This document shows, one piece after another, positions 13,886 through 19,360 of a DNA stretch of 19,360 nucleotides. The translations under genes and the position numbers were made by a program. The notes under the pieces were generated by a model, which had not been told where the DNA came from, ran no database searches, and was given only the letters and a program-made list of their open reading frames with translations. How positions within the stretch are numbered: the first letter of the stretch is position 1; the number at the start of each line of letters is the position of its first letter. This DNA comes from an uncultured Bacillota bacterium. Its GTDB lineage: Bacteria > Bacillota > Clostridia > Tissierellales > Tissierellaceae. The DNA lies in assembly GCA_937951995.1 (NCBI GenBank), contig CALGAG010000121.1, positions 1-19,360 of the forward strand. Reading direction: 5' to 3'.

Positions 13886-14893
13886 ATGGTATCTTTAGTA
13901 AGAAGTGGCCCCAGGTCATTGCTAATATCCACATCTGACAAGGACGAGCTGATCAGATTCCTGTGTGATGAGCTCGATGGAGTTCTGGTTGATATGGAAA
14001 CAGTGATGAAGAGGAGCGAAGAGAATCATACCATAGTATATATCATAGAGTATGAAAACAAGGCTAAGACAGAATACAGGAAGACCGATGCACTTGTTGT
14101 ATTTATGGATCCCCTTGTGCTTGCATGCAGACTACGTTCAATGGTGGCCCATGGCTTGATAGAAACCATGAGGTCAGGTCCGCAGGTGCTTATCCTAAGA
14201 TCTGCTGGAAACCTTGGCGCTGTGCTTGACAAGGTAATGGAAGATTTCGGAGGCCAGCTTGGAAGCTTGGACGAATGCGGAGAGAACGGATTTGAAGACA
14301 GGACGATTATTGGAATAACAGAAAAACCCATCTACATCTCCATGGCTGCTGATGACTTCCACCCTCAGTTTATTCGGTTGGACCAGGATTATTTTAGCGT
14401 GAAGCAGGTGCTTAGAAGACACTCCATCAAGTATCTGAACCTTGGAGTCGGTTCCAAGGGCTGGTCAAATCTTGAAATCAGGATATATGACAGCTTTGGT
14501 GCCTATGAGCTCCACTACAAGAGACTTCTTACGGTCCTTGACGCACTTCAGATAGGTTTGCTGACAGGGGAATCATGGTCAAAGGACCAGCCAAGGGCCC
14601 TGCTTTTCATCGACGTCTACAGCATCAAGCTTCTTACCTTCTACTCTTCCCAGGAGGTTAAGAAAATCCTGTTTGGACTTGAGTACCTGGATGATGGCAG
14701 GAGGATAATTGACTACGACCTTTTTGAAAATGGAAAGAAGGTCCAGTGGGCATCCCTATTCAAGAAGGAAAAGAATGTGGATAAAAAGGAAAAGGCATCT
14801 GAGAAGAGAAGGGAGCTTTTTTCTAAGCTTGGTGAGAGTACAATCAATGAGCTTCTTGAGATTGAAAAGGAAATCCTAAAGACAAGATACTAA
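13886..14893 (+). CDS. Conserved-looking protein of unknown function (335 residues)
   Basis: I do not recognise this protein. It is a real gene: AAGGAGGATGATTTT directly precedes its ATG, codon use matches its neighbours, and it ends just before a clear terminator. It has no predicted transmembrane helix or signal peptide. The first 220 residues look like mixed alpha/beta, with alternating short hydrophobic strands (RSLLIST, TIVYIIEY, DALVVFMD, PQVLILRSAG). The middle contains YLNLGVGSKGWSNLEIRIYD and LHYKRLLTVLDALQIGLL, and the C-terminus is a charged, Lys/Glu-rich helix (about 292-332) that may form a coiled coil. No known catalytic motif was found. It lies 24 bases downstream of the metallophosphoesterase in an apparent two-gene operon, so a shared role is likely. 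Confidence 0.75.
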   Translation: MVSLVRSGPRSLLISTSDKDELIRFLCDELDGVLVDMETVMKRSEENHTIVYIIEYENKAKTEYRKTDALVVFMDPLVLACRLRSMVAHGLIETMRSGPQVLILRSAGNLGAVLDKVMEDFGGQLGSLDECGENGFEDRTIIGITEKPIYISMAADDFHPQFIRLDQDYFSVKQVLRRHSIKYLNLGVGSKGWSNLEIRIYDSFGAYELHYKRLLTVLDALQIGLLTGESWSKDQPRALLFIDVYSIKLLTFYSSQEVKKILFGLEYLDDGRRIIDYDLFENGKKVQWASLFKKEKNVDKKEKASEKRRELFSKLGESTINELLEIEKEILKTRY

Positions 14894-14920
14894 AATGCTC
14901 TCCAGATGGAGAGCATTTTT
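14892..14920. terminator. Bidirectional terminator between convergent operons
   Basis: AATGCTCTCC, loop AGAT, GGAGAGCATT is a perfect stem followed by Ts on the plus strand (ATTTTTGGG) and a shorter U run on the minus strand (ATTTTAG). It begins right at the stop codon of the 13886-14893 gene and lies nine bases downstream of the small membrane protein's stop, so it serves both strands. Confidence 0.8.
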
Positions 14921-14928
14921 GGGTTCTT

Positions 14929-15126
14929 CTACCTGGTTATTAGCCAAATTCCCAGTACCAGGAATATCAGGGCCCATATATAAAAGAATATTTCTGTTCC
15001 CTTCTCCCCCAATACCTTCTTGAACAATTCAATCTTCTTCATATTCCAGATCTTTTCTGGCTTGACTACAGTAATCACCACAACCGCTGCAGAATAAACC
15101 ACTGCCAGTACGCCCCATAAGCTCAT
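14929..15126 (-). CDS. Small two-helix membrane protein (65 residues)
   Basis: The protein has two hydrophobic helices, about residues 3-21 (LWGVLAVVYSAAVVVITVV) and 46-63 (IFFYIWALIFLVLGIWLI), joined by a basic loop with PEKIWNMKKIELFKK. It resembles small bacterial integral membrane proteins of the DUF6199 kind, but I cannot confirm the family. GAGGGAGGTATTACT directly before the ATG supports translation. It is the last gene of the ABC exporter operon, 50 bases after the permease stop, and ends at the shared terminator. It may be an accessory subunit or an independent gene; its function is unknown. Confidence 0.7.
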   Translation of the reverse strand: MSLWGVLAVVYSAAVVVITVVKPEKIWNMKKIELFKKVLGEKGTEIFFYIWALIFLVLGIWLITR

Positions 15127-15176
15127 AGTAATACCTCCCTCTCACAATTTACCACCCTTTATCTGTCCAGGCCCCC

Positions 15177-16181
15177 TTATTCAAGACCCTTTCTGATTCT
15201 AGGTGCAAGTAATATGAATACAAGTACGCTTATGCCAAAAACAATTCCTGAATATTTCAATACATCAAGCCATGTACCTGAACTGGTGAGAACCAAATCG
15301 TTTCCCTTGTATGCCCAATAAAAAGGAATCCAGTAGAATAGTGGCTGCCACTTGTCTGCAAGAAGTTCCACACCTGCTATGCTACCAAACAAGGGCATGA
15401 AAAGAAGCTTCATGTTCCCTGCTGCAGTCATGATGTCATCATTGTTGACTCCCTCGACAAAGCCCACCGTCAGGCTGATGAGGCAGGTTGTGACAACCAT
15501 CAGAAAAGCATGGAAATAGTTTATGTCCCTGAAGCCAGTGAAAAACATAAGAATAAATGACCCAACTATTGGTACAAACACTCCTATGAGACTCTTGCCG
15601 GCAATGAAACCAAGCCTTGATACCGGCGACAGATGGATTGCACTAATTGTATTGTCAACCTTCTCCTCCACTATGTTAATTGCTATTATCATCCCACCCA
15701 TGATGGATGTAAAAATCAATGCAACATTGACCATTATCTTCTTAAGCGGTGGTATGGTCCTTCCATAATCAACTATTTCAGCTGTGGAGTCCTCAATGCC
15801 AATCTGGTAATGGTCAAATGCAGTGAGACTTCGTACATAGTCAATTATGTAATCAGGCTCATTGCCCTGTCTAAGGATGAAGTACCCATCGCCTCCGTCA
15901 GGAAGCACAGCAACAATGTTGTCCCTCTTAAGAACCCTCTCTTCAACATCCGTCACAGTCTTTAAAGTTTCAACCTTTGCAAATTGGCTGAAGTATTCCT
16001 CCTGCTGAGGATTTTCACCCTCCAGAAGGACTATTTCAACTGTGGTGTCATTGATTCCAGGAGAAAATACATTGATCATAAGGGCAAACATAACCGGTAC
16101 GATTATTATATATAGTGTTATGAAATTCCTTACGCTGACCTTCAGATCCCTCTGGAACAATAAAAGTATTTTCCTAATCAT
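15177..16181 (-). CDS. ABC-2-type transporter permease (second of two)
   Basis: The 334-residue integral membrane protein has the ABC-2 export permease layout. One N-terminal helix (about 19-40) is followed by an extracytoplasmic loop of about 130 residues, then five or so clustered helices from about residue 170 on, interrupted by the coupling region EEKVDNTISAIHLSPVSR. That last segment matches the conserved E-x-x-x-T-x-x-x-L-x-x-S-P cytoplasmic motif of ABC-2 permeases. AAGGAAGTG lies about nine bases before its ATG, and it follows the partner permease by 15 bases. With that partner it should form the heterodimeric membrane part driven by the ATPase at 17313-18167. The substrate is unknown. 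Confidence 0.85.
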   Translation of the reverse strand: MIRKILLLFQRDLKVSVRNFITLYIIIVPVMFALMINVFSPGINDTTVEIVLLEGENPQQEEYFSQFAKVETLKTVTDVEERVLKRDNIVAVLPDGGDGYFILRQGNEPDYIIDYVRSLTAFDHYQIGIEDSTAEIVDYGRTIPPLKKIMVNVALIFTSIMGGMIIAINIVEEKVDNTISAIHLSPVSRLGFIAGKSLIGVFVPIVGSFILMFFTGFRDINYFHAFLMVVTTCLISLTVGFVEGVNNDDIMTAAGNMKLLFMPLFGSIAGVELLADKWQPLFYWIPFYWAYKGNDLVLTSSGTWLDVLKYSGIVFGISVLVFILLAPRIRKGLE

Positions 16182-16196
16182 TTCACAACACTTCCT

Positions 16197-17312
16197 TTAC
16201 AGGGTAAGAGTCTTCTTGAATCTGTAGTTTGCGAGCAGGAATATATCCATGCCCAGCACTGCAAAGCCCAAGGATGCCAGGATTACATAGGACATGTTAC
16301 CATTGACTGATATTATCTCCTTGAAACTCTGTAGCATTACATAGCTTGGAATAATCTTGACCCAATCGGGATCCCAGCTTGGTGTGAAGTAGGATATGTT
16401 TGGCATTATGAGTATTACTATTACAATGTAAAGGGCACCAAAGGCCTGAGCAATATCCTTATAGTAGCTTGTGAGAAAAAGCCCCAGTGATGCAGCGAAA
16501 AAACCCGATGTTACAAGAAACAGTATCATCACTGGATAGTTTGGCTGAGTACCCATTATTGGAACGGTTACCATCAGGGTGGTTGCGATTGATGTAATAA
16601 TTATTACTCCAATCTTGCTAAGCAGATAGTGCCACACGGAGGATGCCGTTACAGCATAAGCCTTGATTATTCCCTCATCCTTATCCAGAAAAATATATGC
16701 TGCAATTATAAACAGACTCATCAGACTGCCATTGAAGGTTAGAAAGACCGGTATGATGTTCTCCCTGTCATTTAGGGGTTCAGCATCCTGATACATTGAT
16801 TTTACAATTATATTGTCTGAGTAGTCCTCAATTACATCCAGTCCTGCTTTTCTGTTTTGAAAGACCAGTAGGAGGTTTCTTAGTTTCTGGGTCTCATATC
16901 CTTGTAGATAGTAGGTTTGGACAATCTGATTTTCCTCATTGACACGGACGTGAACTGCAGGAACCCTTTCAGACTCTGAAAATGCAGTCAGAGCCTCCAT
17001 GCTGTCCAGGAGATGGATCTTTGATTCCTCTGTCTCGAAGAACTCAGCAACATACACATTCTTATTTGCCTCAACCTGGACCATCAGAGATGTCTGGTCC
17101 AAATCCTCCTCCAGGAGGTCCTCCCTGAACCTATCCCTTACCACCTGTGGCAGGTCAAGGTAAATGTACTCCTCGCCCTTGCTGTCAAAGTTTTCCGGAA
17201 CCACAAATAGGAGTATAAGGAGCAGAACAAGTGCCATACCCAGCTCAATGTAGAAATACCAGCTTTTTGAGGAGAGCTTTAACTCCTTTATAAAACTGTA
17301 CCACAGCTTCAT
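16197..17312 (-). CDS. ABC-2-type transporter permease (first of two)
   Basis: The 371-residue membrane protein has an N-terminal helix (about 22-42), a large acidic extracytoplasmic domain (about 43-190) and a C-terminal bundle of about five helices. The layout parallels the next permease, but the sequence is clearly different. The segment DKDEGIIKAYAVTASSVWHY (about 213-232) corresponds to the cytoplasmic coupling motif of ABC-2 permeases. Its ATG immediately follows the TAA of the ATPase gene (TAAATG), and the ribosome binding site (GGAAGG) lies inside the ATPase gene, so translation is likely coupled. It probably forms a heterodimer with the product of 15177-16181. Confidence 0.83.
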   Translation of the reverse strand: MKLWYSFIKELKLSSKSWYFYIELGMALVLLLILLFVVPENFDSKGEEYIYLDLPQVVRDRFREDLLEEDLDQTSLMVQVEANKNVYVAEFFETEESKIHLLDSMEALTAFSESERVPAVHVRVNEENQIVQTYYLQGYETQKLRNLLLVFQNRKAGLDVIEDYSDNIIVKSMYQDAEPLNDRENIIPVFLTFNGSLMSLFIIAAYIFLDKDEGIIKAYAVTASSVWHYLLSKIGVIIITSIATTLMVTVPIMGTQPNYPVMILFLVTSGFFAASLGLFLTSYYKDIAQAFGALYIVIVILIMPNISYFTPSWDPDWVKIIPSYVMLQSFKEIISVNGNMSYVILASLGFAVLGMDIFLLANYRFKKTLTL

Positions 17313-18167
17313 TTAGACCAAGCCCCTTCCTGTTACCTTGATGAATATCTCCTCAAGAGTGGCTTCCTTTGTATGCATGGTCTGTATATCGTTGTTTCTG
17401 ATTACCTCTATCAGCTTGTCCTTTTCCTCTTCAACCACCGTCGAGTAGCTTTCCTTGAGAAGGTCACCATCCCTGTAGTATTCCACCTCCACCAGCTTCT
17501 CACCGTACTTGAGCTTCAGCTGCTTTGGAGAATCTATCAGCCTGATTTTACCGTCAACAATGAAGGCAACCCTGTCACACAGCTCATCGGCTATGAACAT
17601 GTTGTGGGTGGTCAGAAAAACCGTGACACCCTTATCATTTTCCTCCTTGATTATATCCTTTATGTTTGATGCTATGGCCGGGTCCAGACCAGTGGTCGGC
17701 TCATCCAGGAACCATATCTCCGGATAGTTTATCATGGACCTTGCAAAGGTCAGTCTATGCTTCATGCCCTTTGAATACTCTCCAGCCTTGACCTTTTCCT
17801 TGCCATCCAGGCCCACCATCCGGATCAGGTCCATGGGATCCCTGGTCTTCACATCAAAAAGCTTGCCGTAGAACTCAAGGTTCTCAAGGCCTGACATCTT
17901 GTTGTACACATTGGATTGCTCGAAGGACATGCCTATCTTATTGAACATCTTGTTCTTTATTTCCTTGACGTCGTACCCAGCCACCTGGACCTCTCCCTTT
18001 TGCAGCTGCAATAGGCCCACAAGTATGTTCTGGGTTGTGGATTTTCCTGCTCCGGAGGGGCCAAGAAAACCAAATATTTCTCCTTTATCCACCTGGAAGC
18101 TAATATCATTTACTGCATAATTCTCATCATTGCTGTATGAGTGGAAAAGATTCCTTACCTTAATCAT
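17313..18167 (-). CDS. ABC transporter ATP-binding protein (ABC-2 export type)
   Basis: The 284-residue ATPase contains Walker A GPSGAGKST (36-44), Q-loop Gln84 (SFEQSNVY), an ABC signature YSKGMKHRL (131-139) in place of canonical LSGGQ, Walker B IWFLDEP (151-157) followed by TTGLDP, and the switch histidine in TTHNM (186-190). A C-terminal extension of about 70 residues (VEVEYYRDGDLLKES onward, ending KEATLEEIFIKVTGRGLV) is typical of CcmA/DrrA-like exporter ATPases. The SKGM signature variant is common in this group and does not imply inactivity. It energises the two permeases encoded directly downstream. The start at 18167 has AAGGGA just upstream and lies 30 bases after the adaptor gene's stop. 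Confidence 0.93.
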   Translation of the reverse strand: MIKVRNLFHSYSNDENYAVNDISFQVDKGEIFGFLGPSGAGKSTTQNILVGLLQLQKGEVQVAGYDVKEIKNKMFNKIGMSFEQSNVYNKMSGLENLEFYGKLFDVKTRDPMDLIRMVGLDGKEKVKAGEYSKGMKHRLTFARSMINYPEIWFLDEPTTGLDPAIASNIKDIIKEENDKGVTVFLTTHNMFIADELCDRVAFIVDGKIRLIDSPKQLKLKYGEKLVEVEYYRDGDLLKESYSTVVEEEKDKLIEVIRNNDIQTMHTKEATLEEIFIKVTGRGLV

Positions 18168-18197
18168 CCTATCCCTTCTTTCATGACCATCAAAGTT

Positions 18198-19360
18198 CTA
18201 GTCCTCCAAGTAGTTTAGAACTACCTCTTCCCCTTCAGTCAAGCCTCCTGTTACCTGGATTAGGTTATTGTCCTCAATGCCTGTCTCGATTTCCCGCTCC
18301 ACAGGTTCCCCATCCTCCAGTACCTGGACATACTTGCTTCCAGATCTAAGGTAGACTGCATCCTTAGGAATCAAAAGTGCTTCCTCCGCCTGGTCCACAA
18401 TCACCCTGGTCTTGAGTTCCAGTCCGTAGGACAGGTCATTTAAATTCTCTGGAAGTCCTATCTCCACAGTCTGGCGATTTTCCTTAACTCCAAGCTCTGA
18501 CATGGTTATAAAGGCCTTGGGGTATATCCTGCTTACCTGAAGATTGTCAACTTCAACTCCAAGTTTCAGGTCCACTATGGATGCCCTCATATTGGGCTTG
18601 ACCAGAAGGGCATCCTCCACCATGAAATCAACAAGGATAACCTTGGCTGAAGGGTCCTGAATCTCAAGGATCAATGATCCTGCCGAAGGAATGTCTCCGA
18701 CAAATGTATTTATCTCTGTCACTATTCCCTCTATATCTGAATAGATGCTGGTGATTTCCTTGCTTCTTTTCAGTGATTCCATGGTAAGGAGAAGGACATC
18801 TATTTCTGCCTCGTATCTTTTTCTGGTGCTGGCTGAGACCCCTTTCATCAGCTGATTGTAATTGTTCTGGGCAACTTCAAGGTTGCTTTGCTGTTGGGAA
18901 AGATTGCTCTGTGCCTGCTCAAGTTCCACAAGAGCTACAGCTCCGTTGTTGTAAAGCTCTTCAATCCTCTCCTTGTTCTTGTTTGCCATTTCAATATTGG
19001 AATTAATCCTGGCTATTTCAATTTTAGCACTGTTTATGCTTTCAATATCAGTGCCTCTTGTTGCATCGGAATATGTAGCTTCCAGGGCTTCAATCTGCTT
19101 TTCTACCTTTTGGATCTCCAAGTCCAGATTGTCCTCAAATTCTATCAAAAGCTGCCCACTTGCTACATGGTCCCCCAACTGGACATTCAAAGATTCTACC
19201 TTGTTTGCACTGTTACCGTAATACTTTCTGATGTTTCTCGAGCTGACTTTCCCAGTCTCCTGGACAAACCTACCCACTTCACCCTTTTCTACCTGGGCAG
19301 TATTGTACTTTGTACCGATATTTCCCATGGTCAGAAGATAGAATATCCCAGCTGCTACAG
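18198..19360 (-). CDS. HlyD-family membrane-fusion adaptor of the ABC exporter (5' end beyond right edge)
   Basis: The reading frame stays open to the last base of the window, so the gene is truncated at its start. Upstream of the internal ATG at 19328 the frame encodes VAAGIFYLLT, the end of an N-terminal anchor helix, so that ATG is not the true start. Visible parts in order are the first half of a lipoyl/barrel-sandwich region (NVQLGDHVASGQLLIEFED), a long coiled-coil hairpin (about 75-185, rich in Glu/Gln/Asn heptads), the second lipoyl half (SDIEGIVTEINTFVGDIPSAG), a beta-barrel (VDFMVEDALLVKPNM) and a C-terminal segment (LIPKDAVYLRSGSKYVQVLE). This is the HlyD/MacA/YbhG type. In a Gram-positive cell it would link the membrane transporter to the envelope or capture substrate outside. 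Confidence 0.88.
   Translation of the reverse strand, partial: VAAGIFYLLTMGNIGTKYNTAQVEKGEVGRFVQETGKVSSRNIRKYYGNSANKVESLNVQLGDHVASGQLLIEFEDNLDLEIQKVEKQIEALEATYSDATRGTDIESINSAKIEIARINSNIEMANKNKERIEELYNNGAVALVELEQAQSNLSQQQSNLEVAQNNYNQLMKGVSASTRKRYEAEIDVLLLTMESLKRSKEITSIYSDIEGIVTEINTFVGDIPSAGSLILEIQDPSAKVILVDFMVEDALLVKPNMRASIVDLKLGVEVDNLQVSRIYPKAFITMSELGVKENRQTVEIGLPENLNDLSYGLELKTRVIVDQAEEALLIPKDAVYLRSGSKYVQVLEDGEPVEREIETGIEDNNLIQVTGGLTEGEEVVLNYLED

Noticed and set aside
17313..18167. Degenerate ABC signature (YSKGM instead of LSGGQ) as evidence of an inactive ATPase
   Set aside because: SKGM-type signatures are usual in ABC-2 exporter ATPases, and Walker A, Walker B, Q-loop and switch His are all intact.
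1..19360. CRISPR array, tRNA or rRNA genes, insertion sequences, prophage or attachment sites
   Set aside because: Read through both strands without seeing regularly spaced repeats, cloverleaf-like sequences, transposase or integrase motifs, or terminal inverted repeats.

Overview
The window looks like a chromosomal segment of a moderately AT-rich, low-GC Gram-positive anaerobe, probably of class Clostridia (possibly Tissierellales-like). The basis is strong AGGAGG-type ribosome binding sites, AT-rich intergenic regions with sigma-A-type promoters, frequent AGG/AGA/ATA codons, short intergenic gaps, and families common in anaerobic Firmicutes (NSS symporter, COG2509 flavoprotein, ferritin-like diiron protein, DUF2254). 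The taxonomic call is inference. I saw no tRNA, rRNA, CRISPR array, insertion sequence or phage gene, and no gene-free stretch over 300 bases.

Left part, all on the minus strand: the N-terminal part of a sodium:neurotransmitter-symporter-family gene runs off the left edge (1-312). A tight four-gene operon then reads leftwards from 4695 to 482: a COG2509-type FAD-dependent dehydrogenase, a NYN/LabA-like PIN nuclease with a C-terminal OST-HTH/LOTUS domain, a DUF697/YcjF-like membrane protein and a tandem-GNAT acetyltransferase. Upstream of it is a CNNM/CorC (HlyC) membrane protein gene broken by a one-base frameshift inside the palindrome GGGGATCCCC (4816-6131). Next come a ferritin-like diiron protein (6271-6744), a DUF2254 membrane protein (6834-8126) and a compact ferredoxin-NADP-reductase-like flavoprotein (8164-8865).

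Centre, plus strand: 9091-10317 encodes an unusual fusion of a MerR-type DNA-binding domain, a Cys-rich probable zinc knuckle and a SAM-dependent methyltransferase. It is followed, after a strong terminator, by a separately promoted MFS_3/macrolide-efflux-like exporter (10444-11691). Both genes can be given promoters with the 19-bp spacer typical of MerR-controlled promoters, and their leaders share sequence. I infer a small sense-modify-export module, and this is the best candidate for an undescribed system here. A bidirectional terminator separates the exporter from a convergent class I/II aminotransferase (11719-13035, minus).

Right part: a divergent plus-strand two-gene operon encodes a calcineurin-like metallophosphoesterase with non-canonical metal motifs (13244-13861) and a 335-residue protein I do not recognise (13886-14893). 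Convergent to it, a minus-strand export operon enters from the right edge: HlyD-like adaptor (18198 to beyond 19360), ABC ATPase (17313-18167), two ABC-2-type permeases (16197-17312 and 15177-16181) and a 65-residue two-helix membrane protein (14929-15126). Together these would make a complete ABC exporter with a membrane-fusion-type adaptor.
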